A DNA stretch of 64,000 bases from positions 124,001-188,000 of the forward strand of contig JAMFTG010000066.1 in NCBI GenBank assembly GCA_023974075.1, written 5' to 3'. Positions 1 to 12,000 of the stretch are shown piece after piece. Every line of letters starts with the position of its first letter. Within the stretch, counting starts at the first letter, position 1. Source of the DNA: Chaenocephalus aceratus (taxonomy: Eukaryota > Chordata > Actinopteri > Perciformes > Channichthyidae). The translations under genes were made by a program, and so were the position numbers. The notes beneath the pieces are model-generated. The model did no database searches. It saw only the letters and a program-made list of their open reading frames with translations, and was not told the origin of the DNA.

Positions 1-8
1 CTGTCAAC

Positions 9-75
9 ATGCTCCTGGTCGGTGGTGCGTTCACGGCCCTGCTGCTTCTGCTCTCTGGACTTTCTGCTGCTTTTG
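9..75 (+). CDS. ifngr1: ifngr1 exon 1: start codon and signal peptide
   Basis: ATG at 9, then MLLVGGAFTALLLLLSGLSA, a typical cleavable signal peptide. Donor gtaag at 76, phase 1. The 5' UTR and promoter lie left of the window apart from 8 bases. Confidence 0.75.
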
Positions 76-3000
76 GTAAGTAGCTAAAATACATACAGTA
101 TTGAAAGAATCACTCAGATGTTTAACTTGAATGAAAGTGTGAATATTATGGGTTAAAAGACCGAATTACTAATACAATTCATGACTTCAAAATGTTATTT
201 AAGTAGAAGTATTATCAGTCAAATTCACTCGGTGTCCTAAATACAAAATATGATTCAGATTGGCTCTTTCCACAGTGTTCTTCTCATATAGTATTATTAT
301 TTTTAACCTGTTTGTGTCACTGAGAAGGAGAAATGTTGTCACTTTTGAAGTGTATAGTACTACCAAGGCTGCATGTCCTGTTAGCTCATCACATGATTAG
401 CGTGTACAAAAAGGTTTTAATCAGTAAAATGCACAGAAATACAAGTTATTATGCACAGAGGCTCTTTTTTTAACAGTATTTCTATCATATGATGTTACAT
501 TAGTCCGTTTTTATCAAGGAAAATGAAGTAATGTGTGACTTTTGTAGTACAGTATCAGTCGGGCATCATGTCATGTAAGGAGATCACGTAAAAGATAACT
601 GAGTGTTAAATGTAGTGGAGTAAAAAGTAAAGTATTTCCTTCTTAGATGATAAGGAGTACAAAGTACAAAGTATATAGTCGTGTAAAATGGAAACACTTC
701 ACACTGAAGTTACTTTCCATTACTGACTGCATATTGCTCTTTGTACTACACTACAATCTTACAATTACAATAGTTACATTGTGTTTGTGGCAAGGGCCTA
801 AAAAAGAAGTACATTTGTCGTAATTATGAAATATAATTCCCATTCATGTTTTGCTGTTGAACTGTAAAAAACGAGCGATCGGACCTGACTTTGGACGCTG
901 ACTTTCTGTTACAAATCAAATAAATGCATTTGCAATAGCTAAATAATACAAAAAGATAAGTTACATTTGAATAAAATATAAAAATCTGCAAGAAAATAGT
1001 CGGCTAATGATTGGTAGCTGATGAAAATAATCTCCATTCATTTTTCTCTGTTTCATTTGAACCCCCTGGTCGGCAAAGGCTGTGTTCCCTTCAGAGGGAG
1101 CTCCTCTTCCACTCCCCCCCCCCCCCCCCCCCCCTGCCTGAAACAACTCCATTAGACTGCTTTGTTTACTTCCATAACACAGTGACGTCACTATGTAACA
1201 CTCACGCTCTTATTGGCTAGCACTGAAAATCAGCAGGGGAGGACTCTTTAAAGTAGAGACACTACACTGATATACACCTGAACATCAGCAGGAGAGGACT
1301 CTTTAAAGTAGAGACACTACATACTGCCTGAACATCAGCAGGAGAGGACTCTTTAAAGTAGAGACACTACATACTGATATACACCTGAACATCAGCAGGA
1401 GAGGACTCTTTAAAGTAGAGACACTACATACTGATATACACCTGAACATCAGCAGGAGAGGACTCTTTAAAGTAGAGACACTACATACTGAAATACACCT
1501 GAACATCAGCAGGAGAGGACTCTTTAAAGTAGAGACACTACACTGATATACACCTGAACATCAGCAGGAGAGGACTCTTTAAAGTAGAGACACTACATAT
1601 TGCCTGAACATCAGCAGGAGAGGACTCTTTAAAGTAGAGACACTACACTGATATACACCTGAACATCAGCAGGAGAGGACTCTTTAAAGTAGAGACACTA
1701 CATACTGCCTGAACATCAGCAGGAGAGGACTCTTTAAAGTAGAGACACTACATACTGATATACACCTGAACATCAGCAGGAGAGGACTCTTTAAAGTAGA
1801 GACACTACATACTGATATACACCTGAACATCAGCAGGAGAGGACTCTTTAAAGTAGAGACACTACATACTGATATACACCTGAACATCAGCAGGAGAGGA
1901 CTCTTTAAAGTAGAGACACTACATACTGATATACACCTGAACATCAGCAGGAGAGGACTCTTTAAAGTAGAGACACTACATATTGGTTAATTATGTATTT
2001 GTATTCCTTCTGCTGAAAGACTACAAAGGGAGGAATGCTGCAGAGCAATAACAACTTCATAAACTCTGACTCCCTTCTTCTTCCTGATCGGTGCCAGATA
2101 CCTGTCAGCCGAGATGTTTAGATGATGATGCAAAGCTGCAGTATTAAAGGTGTGTTACTGTAATGAATAGATTGAACTTCACAATTATTTAAAACAGCTT
2201 TAAGCTTTGTGGCGATAAGTATTGGAAGAGGTACTCGGATCCTTTACCTTCGTACAAATACTGTGATCGTAAAATACTCCACTACAAGTAAAAGTCCTGA
2301 TTTTAAAAGGTATCTAAGTAAAAGAAAAAAGTAATCAAAAATCAAATATATGTACTTCTCCATGTCTCTCTTACATCAACATGTGTCCCCTCTTCTCCAT
2401 GTCTCTTCTACATCAACATGTGTCCCCTCTTCTCCATGTCTCTTCTACGTCAACATGTGTCCCCTCTTCTTCATGTCTCTTCTACATCAACATGTGTCCC
2501 CTCTTCTTCATGTCTCTTCTACATCAACATGTGTCCCCTCTTCTCCATGTCTCTTCTACATCAACATGTGTCCCCTCTTCTTCATGTCTCTTCTACATCA
2601 ACATGTGTCCCCTCTTCTTCATGTCTCTTCTACATCAACATGTGTCCCCTCTTCTCCATGTCTCTTCTACATCAACATGTGTCCCCTCTTCTCCATGTCT
2701 CTTCTACATCAACATGTGTCCCCTCTTCTCCATGTCTCTTCTACATCAACATGTGTCCCCTCTTCTCCATGTCTCTCCTACGTCAACATGTGTCCCCTCT
2801 TCTCCATGTCTCTTCTACATCAACATGTGTCCCCTCTTCTCCATGTCTCTTCTACATCAACATGTGTCCCCTCTTCTCCATGTCTCTTCTACATCAACAT
2901 GTGTCCCCTCTTCTCCATGTCTCTCCTACGTCAACATGTGTCCCCTCTTCTTCATGTCTCTTCTACATCAACATGTGTCCCCTCTGTGGAAAGTTTCAGG

Positions 3001-6000
3001 AACAGAGATTCTCTTTTTTTGTCCTGATCCATTTCTATACAAACCTGATCAGATTGTGGCCCCTTTATGATGTCATAATGATATTTTGTCTTGTGTAACC
3101 ATTAGCCAATCACCAACCAAGGTAACCCCCCCCCACCCACCAGAACGCCGACACCTCCTCATCTCCACCGCTCCCATGTTTTCTTTTGTGTTGCCATAAG
3201 TTAGTCTCTCTGCGTTTGTGCGCTGGGCTAATGCTAATGCTAATCACGCTAATGCGAGGATAATAAAATGGCGGCTTCGCAAAACTTTTGGGAGTTTTAC
3301 GGGGCGTGGTTTGCAATCCGCCAGCCAATCAGACACAGGAACCTTTTTCTCCCACGAAAGTCCCTGCTCTCTCGTAGCAGGGACGGAAAGAGGGTGAAAA
3401 GGTTCTCATTAACTAATTTTAGTTCCGGATTTTTTTGTTGTGAACGCAACATTTAGGAACTAAAGTGGGAAAAGTACTGCGGTGTGAACGCGCCTAAAGT
3501 GTTCTTTTTGTTATGACCTGGCTCAAAAGGCCACAACAAAGAGGAGACACAGCATATCAACGGTTAACAAAAGATGTTTATTAAAGCAAGTGATTCAAAT
3601 CAGCCAAATTAATCAAGTGCAAAGTAAATAAAACACGAGGTGTAAATGCAGGGTGAGTATTGCATGTGTGAGGGTGTTGAGGTGCACAAAGTAAAACAAC
3701 TGAAATAACTATTGACATACTCAACCGAACCGGGTGCCTGTAGGAGGAGCAGAGAGGAGCAGAGAGGCTTTAAATAGCTGCAGGGCACCAGACCCAGGTG
3801 CCCTGAGTTACTGCAACCAAGACAGCACAGCCACATCCTCTCTGGATGAACCCACAGGGGCATCACACACCAAATGTCTCTCAGAGGGGCGTGGGGAGGG
3901 GCTCCTTATCTTCATCTAAAGTAACAGACAGAGAATCAGCACTTTGGAAACAGGGCTGAAACAGAGGGGATTATGGGTAATGCTGCAATGATCTGTTTGG
4001 TGTTTCAGCCAATCAGAGACAGGCTCTGGATATATCTGAGACCTGTGATGTATTGATGAAGAACAGTAAAATAAGGGACCTTTAAAGTGTATGAAAAAAG
4101 TAATCATTATCAAAATATATAAGGTAGCAGTCTTGACTGGCCTTAAAGTGCAACATGTAAAAGTACTCATTCTGCACACTTGGGTCAGTGGGTAATTTCC
4201 TAACTATTTTCCACCTCTGGTGACGATGCATCTGAACTCTCCTCTCTTCCTTCCTGCAGTTCCTCCACCATCAAACCTGACTGTGATCTGCACGAGCCCC
4301 AACGTGACGCTGAGCTGGGAGTTCAGCGAGCAGCAAACACACACCCAGTTCAAGATAGATGTCAGAGGATCTGGAAAGTGAGACTTCTAAACTAATATTT
4401 TTAAAAAGCACACGTTAATCAAATACAATAATACACAACAAGAATGTAAACGAGTGATGTAAGCTGCTTTGGATTAAGTGCTACCTTAATGAGAAATAGA
4501 TGCATACTTCATACCACCTTCCTTGAACTTATATTGTTATTTTGATGTTGTTTATTCTTACATGTTGTTCTTTTTGTTTGCCTTTACTATTGAATTCAAA
4601 TGTATATTCTATATTAATCGTGTGAAATGTTTAATATTATTAAGTCAGAGGATTCAAATTTGGGTTTTATGCCTCTTTTTGAACTGTATATCATCTGTTG
4701 TTTGTTTATCTTTAAGAAGGCATTTGGTTAACACAATGCATAGATTACAAATATAATCAGAGGTGGAGGTAATACTCAGTTATTGTACTTGAGTAAAAGT
4801 AGAAGTACCAGAGTGAAGGAATACTCTGTACAGTAAAAGTCCTGCATTCAAAATGTTCCTCAAGCTAAAAGTAGAAAAGTATTCTCATCAAAATATAGTG
4901 AAAGTAACGACAGTGAAAGTAGTCGTTGTGCAGATTGGTCCATTTCAGAATAATATATATGATATGTTTTATAATGATTGATCATGAAAGTGTTCTCAAA
5001 GCTGGTGAAGGAGCAGCTAGTCTGAATGGCTTTGTAGACTGCAGGGTAGCTGGTGGATTTACTCCAGGTGGAACTAAAGTCTGATTCAACACTTGATTAT
5101 ATTTCACATCATTCATCCAGATCTGTGAAGTAACTAAAGGTATTAAATACATGTAGTGGAGTAAAAGTACACCATGTACCTCTGAACTGTAGTGGAGTAA
5201 AAGTACACCATGTACCTCTGAACTGGAGTGTAGTAAAAGTACACCATGTACCTCTGAACTGGAGTGGAGTAGAAGTACAAAGTAGAAAAACATGAATTAC
5301 TCAAGTCTCTTAAAGTTATAGTACTTGAGTAATTGTACTTGGTTACTTCACACGGCTGATTAAAATACTACATTGGTGAGGACAATCTGATCTGATCTAA
5401 TGTATGAAATTCAAGGATTGCTCTGTTGTGTTGCAGCAAAGAAATACATACATTTTGGGTGAAAGAGCGTCACTTTGACTTCTTTGATTTCGTCTGGAAA
5501 TCTGAGGCGAGCTTCATGGATTTCTACGGAGTCAATGTGACGGCGTTTCAGGGAGGAAACCGGTCGAAAGAAGCAAAGATCACCTTCACCTTTAACGACT
5601 TCAAAACCACTGATGTGAAATGTGAGTACATGGAGATAAAGATGGCTGCCCTTTATTTAATCATAAGTCAAATATCTTTGATTATCTTGACCTTTTTAAG
5701 TCATAATATTGCCCCATATGAATGCAATATTATAATGCTTATAGACAAGCCTCTTTTTAATAATTAAAAATATTGTAAAAATGAATGTATTATAGTGATT
5801 GTCATTATTATCTGCTTAATTGTTTATTTATCTGTTTATTTGTTGTTTTTGTTTGTTTTTCAATAACAAATGTATTTCTTTAAGAAAAGAAAAAAAGATA
5901 TACATGTTAGTAATTCAGTTTTGGGGAGAAGGGGTTAAATAAGTGTAAACTTCTTCCCCACCCCGTTTCGGATGTGTAATTAATCATTTGTTTATATATA

Positions 6001-9000
6001 ATTTAGAATCCGTAATGTTTTTTTATATAAATGTTGTATTGTATAACTCATGTTAAATGTTTGTATTATTGTTTTACACATCTGAAATAAATCAAATCAA
6101 TTATGATTATAATAATACTATTCATAATAATAATGATAAAAATAATAGGAATATATTTTAAATTGTTATTGTGATTATTATTAAAAAAGTGTATTTATAT
6201 GCATGCATTAAAGGGGACAACTATTACAAAAGTGCTTACTTTGTATGGGCATGCACCCTATCGACATTTAATAGTCTGAAGACCTACTATTATTATTAAA
6301 TATTATAATATTGCTGGCTCAGGCTCGCCTTAAACATCCGCCTGGGTCTTTTTATTTTAATATCTTTTCAAACCTATTAATATGACTTATTACATTCACA
6401 TTGCCATTTTGTCAATTCTATCGTCTAGGAGGTTGTAATTTCATTATGTTTTTTTCTTTTACTTGTTGATCTGTACACGCTATTGGGCTTTATACACTAC
6501 CAGTGTACCACTACCTCGTGAAGCTGACTGAGAGAAGCCAAGAGTGTGCAAAGCTGTCATCAAGGCAACATTGGGCTAATTTGAAGAATCTAAAACATTT
6601 TATTTTAACACTTTTTTGTTTACTAGATAATTCCTTATGTGTTATTTTATAGTTCTGATGTCTTCAGTATTAATCAACAAAGTAGAAGAGTGTGTCCAAA
6701 CCTTTGACTGGTACTGTACATTTAATTAGAATTTTAAATTTGAATCATAAGTTTCACAAATGTCTCTTGGCAGGTAATTTTGATTTCCCCGATGTGGATC
6801 TGGTGGAGACGGATTCAGGAGCCACGCTTAGCTTCAAGAATCCTCTCCACTACTACAAGAAGCTGAAGCAGGCTTTCGGATCAGATGCCTCCTTTACATT
6901 TGTAGCCTCTTCCGAAACTGTAAGTTTAATAAAGAAGGGCTGCACAATTAATAACAATTTAATCAGAATCACATAAGACGCAATATTTGTTACGGCCAAC
7001 ATATGTGTAACTATCATCCTGAATTAAGGACTCTCAAAAAAATACCATGATCATTTTAAAGGGTTCCTATTCTGCACATTTTCCGGTTCATATCAGTATT
7101 TAGTGTCGCTACTTTAAAGAGTCCTCTCCTGCTGATGTTCTGGTGTATATCAGTATGTAGTGTCTCTACTTTAAAGAGTCCTCTCCTGCTGATGTTCAGG
7201 TGTATATCAGTATGTAGTGACTCTACTTTAAAGAGTCCTCTCCTGCTGATGTTCAGGTGTATATCAGTATGTAGTGTCTCTACTTTAAAGAGTCCTCTCC
7301 TGCTGATGTTCAGGTGTATATCAGTATGTAGTGTCTCTACTTTAAAGAGTCCTCTCCTGCTGATGTTCAGGTGTATATCAGTATGTAGTGTCTCTACTTT
7401 AAAGAGTCCTCTCCTGCTGATGTTCAGGTGTATATCAGTATGTAGTGTCTCTACTTTAAAGAGTCCTCTCCTGCTGATGTTCAGGTATATATCAGTATGT
7501 AGTGTCTCTACTTGAAAGAGTCCTCTCCTGCTGGTGTTCAGGTGTATATCAGTATGTAGTGTCTCTACTTTAAAGAGTCCTCTCCTGCTGGTGTTCAGGT
7601 GTATATCAGTATGTAGTGTCTCTACTTTAAAGAGTCCTCTCCTGCTGATGTTCAGGTGTATATCAGTATGTAGTGTCTCTACTTTAAAGAGTCCTCTCCT
7701 GCTGATGTTCAGGTGTATATCAGTATGTAGTGCCTCTACTTTAAAGAGTCCTCTCCTGCTGATGTTCAGGTGTATATCAGTATGTAGTGTCTCTACTTTA
7801 AAGAGTCCTCTCCTGCTGATGTTCAGGTGTATATCAGTATGTCGTGTCTCTACTTTAAAGAGTCCTCTCCTGCTGATGTTCAGGTGTATATCAGTATGTA
7901 GTGTCTCTACTTTAAAGAGTACTCTCCTGCTGATGTTCAGGTGTATATCAGTATGTAGTGTCTCTACTTTAAAGAGTCCTCTCCTGCTGATGTTCAGGTG
8001 TATATCAGTATGTAGTGTCTCTACTTTAAAGAGTACTCTCCTGCTGATGTTCAGGTGTATATCAGTATGTAGTGTCTCTACTTTAAAGAGTCCTCTCCTG
8101 CTGATGTTCAGGTGTATATCAGTATGTAGTGTCTCTACTTTAAAGAGTACTCTCCTGCTGATGTTCAGGGGGAGAAACTCCCCAAAAGGCTCGATAGGGC
8201 CCCTTTAAATATATCGTTCAATGATGGATGAGAATAATGATCCAAAAATGATCAATAACTTCAAGATTGTAAATGTGTACTCTGTTGCAGTATTAAGAAA
8301 AGCAACGTTAATGTTTATTATCCATGTTCTGTGACTTTCAGGGTCAGTTTAAAGGAGATTGCGGGCAGCACGAAAACTGCAAACTTGATATTGTGTTCCC
8401 TGCGGACGTGGAGAAGTGTGTGACGCTGACGGGAGACCTGCTTGAAAGTATTGGTGGTCAAGCGTTCAGACAGATCGACAGAATCTGTGCCGAACCAGAA
8501 GAGAGTGAGTACCAACTGGAAATACCTGCAGTATACTGTTTACAAATATGAAATGGTGCGGACAAAATGGAAAATAAATTAATCAAGCCTGTTCTTCTAA
8601 CATACAAATACACAGCATGGACACAGCCATTAACAGGAAGTGGTGGAAGAGGTACTCAGATGTTGTACTTTTGATTTGAAGTCGGTCGGATTAAAACATT
8701 TGGAGCAGTTTGTTAAAGTATGGCACGTGTAAAATACAAAATCTAGCCATAAAATACACGTGATTCAAAATGGCAGACTTGCTGTTGGATTTATAATATG
8801 ACGCCCTAAGGCTTTTTTGTGTGTCTCAACCTGCTCCATATACCTAGGAAGTTTCAGACTCATCGGTGAAATAACTACGATGAACAGCCTTTTAGCAACT
8901 TTGTAGAAGCGGCTCAAGAGCATTTTGCCTCCACCAAAGAACAAGAGCCCTGAAATGTACATTTTCCCCGCCAGTCCTGACAATCCTGCCCAAAGAAATC

Positions 9001-12000
9001 CACTGTCGCAGCACGTTTAAGCTCAAAGAAACGTAGAAAAAACATTATAAGGATTTCAATAAGATAAGATTAACTTCCCAATTCTGGAAATGTTTTCGTT
9101 GCAGCAGCATGAAACAAAACGAGGCGAAGGTCGATGTTCGGATCCTAATAGTAATAATAAGCTAAATCAAAGTATGTGTACGGAGCCCTGGACCAGAACC
9201 TGCGTCGCTTTCTGGGTCAGCTGGGGACGCATCCTCCTGATGCTGTAAAGCGTGTAACTACAGCAACGGGTTGTAGCAGCGATGTTTGCAGTGAAGGACA
9301 GTTTGTTATCTAGGGTCACACCCAGAGTCCTTGCAGTCTGAGTCGGGGAAACAACAGAGGTGCCGATGTTGATAGTCAGGTCAAGAGTAGGACACTATTT
9401 TCCCGGAAGGAAAAGCAGTTCAGTTTTGTCAAGCTTGAGCTTGAGATGATGAGCGGACATCCACTGAGAGATGTCAGCTAGACGAGCAGAGCTGCGTGCG
9501 ACGACCTGCGTTATACATGATGGGAAAGGGGGAACCCCCAAAAATCATAAAAGGACGCTCAAATAAAATGTGAACGTCTCTGTAAAATAACACTGTGATA
9601 TGAATAAGCACTTTTGCTAAATCAGAAAATGTCCAACCGATAAACAAAGTCCAATGTGTTTTTATTGCAGAGGATCTTACGGTGTCTCTGGTTGTGTTGC
9701 TGTTCGTCCTCGGCATTGTAATCGTTGTGATTATAATTATCATCATTAAGGTGAGAGCCTGGACGATGGAAGATGCCCAAGACACCTGAACCTCTGGTAA
9801 GAAGAAACGGAAGAACCCCGAACTTATTATGTGTAATTACGAGGGTTGGGTAGATGTGTATAACTTTTGATATATTTTCAGTAATCCAAAAAGAAATGTG
9901 TTTCTAATGCTTTGTTACTTATTTGAAAAGACTGTACTGCCATTTATATTAAAGAAGATATATTCATCTCATATTCAGGTGTATATCAGTAGGTAGTGTC
10001 TCTACTTTAAAGAGTCCTCTCCTACTGATGTTCAGGTGTATATCAGTATGTAGTGTCTCTACTTTAAAGAGTCCTCTCCTGCTGATGTTCAGGTGTATAT
10101 CAGTATGTAGTGTCTCTACTTTAAAGAGTCCTCTCCTGCTGATGTTCAGGTGTATATCAGTATGTAGTGTCTCTACTTTAAAGAGTCCTCTCCTGCTGAT
10201 GTTCAGGTGTATATCAGTATGTAGTGTCTCTACTTTAAAGAGTCCTCTCCTGCTGATGTTCAGGTGTATATCAGTATGTAGTGTCTCTACTTTAAAGAGT
10301 CCTCTCTGCTGATGTCAGGTGTATATCAGTATGTAGTGTCTCTACTTTAAAGAGTCCTCTCCTGCTGATGTTCAGGTGTATATCAGTATTAAGGCCCAAT
10401 CCCAAACCACTCCCTCGACCCTACCCCTCCGTGATGGAGTGAACTCCGTCTGTAGCCACACTCGCAGCTCAACGAGGCTCCCTCCTGTCAGATGGAGGGA
10501 GTAAACACAGCAGCAAGCTTTGGGACGAACTCCCCTCTCTCCGGCAGAAACAGGAAATGCCGTAACTGTTTGTAACAACGGTTTCAAATCAGCATCTCTT
10601 AGACAACAAGTTTAATTTAATAACTCAAATAAAACTCCAAACATCTTTCATTGTGTTTCAAAGCTCTTTTAGTTTTAAACCTGATGTTTATAAGCTTCTT
10701 AGTTTTTGCAACGGTCTGTAAATATACACAACTTTATAATAAAATGCACACATTTACCTTTTTCTAGACTAAACACAGGTTTGATCCTAAGTTAAAAACA
10801 TATGAGGTTATCATGAGGTTGTTAACATCGCAGTTTATCAGTGGATGTTTGCTGGAACTACTTGTAAACAGCGTGTTTCCTGACGGACACACACAGCGTG
10901 ACTCCGGTCAGGTAGAGACCGGTCTCAAGTCAGCACCGCTGCAGACTCGCTGTTTGAGGGCTTGATAGCCCCCCTCCACTCCCCCTCCACACTCGTTGCT
11001 TTGGAACAGCCCTCAATATGGCGGACCCTCCGCGTGAACGCGCAAACGGAGGGGTAGGGTGTAGGGGTAGGGTGTAGGGGGCGGTTTGGGAATGGGCCGT
11101 AGTGTCTCTACTTTAAAGAGTCCTCTCCTGCTGATGTTCAGGTGTATATCAGTATGTAGTGTCTCTACTTTAAAGAGTCCTCTCCTGCTGGTGTTCAGGT
11201 GTATATCAGTATGTAGTCTCTCCATGCTTTTATGATCAAAAAGCTCTTTATTTTTCTCACACTGCCTGTGCTGCAGCACCTCTTTTCACCCTCTGTCTGA
11301 AACCAGAGCCCAGTCTGCTCTGATTGGTTAGCTGGCCAGCTCTGTTGTGATTGGTCAACCAGCTTAGAGATGTCCCGCCTCGTAGCCTATCACGTACAAT
11401 GAGTTGGAGCGCTAGCCAATAGAAGTGCGAGTGTTATGTAGTGATGTCACTATGCTAGGGAAGTAAACAAAGGAGTCCGATGGAGGTGTTTCGGTATGTT
11501 GTCCTTTGCAGATCAATCACATGCACACAAACCAACACACCACACATGGTGAAATCATAACAGGGCCTCTTTACATATTTTAATGCTGCAGCTCACAAGT
11601 TGTATTTTAAAGACTTAAAAAACGAATTGTTTGGTACAGTCACATCATCGCAGAATATCTGAAGTAACTGCAATTTGTTATGTTTTCCAAATCATTCACG
11701 TCTGACCCGCTTGATAATGTGCTTCAATTGCCGGATTGACAGAAAAGGAGAAGTAGGCCCTTTATTAATGAAAGAAGACTTGCCTCACATGAGTGTTGCA
11801 CAGGTCAACAACCCCGGCAACACTTCTTCAGTCAGCTACGAGGAGGAGGAGGAGAAGGACAACAACAGAGAGGACAACAACAGAGAGGACAACAGAGAGG
11901 ACAGAGAGGGTTTGCCACCTCTTGATGTGGCGTACTCTGATGGAAGACCTCTGGAGGACAACGAGGAAGAGGAAGAGGAGGGCAGCAGCAGGGACAGCAG

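Noticed and set aside
3500..3930. Possible solo LTR (starts near tgttatgacctggctc)
   Set aside because: I found neither matching TG...CA ends with a short duplication nor a primer-binding site, so I leave it unassigned.
4523..4756. 77-codon hydrophobic ORF in ifngr1 intron 2
   Set aside because: AT-rich, no splice-compatible context, no recognisable motif; such ORFs are expected by chance.
7135..8208. ORFs with 19-residue repeats (MFRCISVCSVSTLKSPLLL)
   Set aside because: The 57-bp unit is 19 codons and lacks stops in this frame. There is no start context, no unique domain, and the same occurs in every block.
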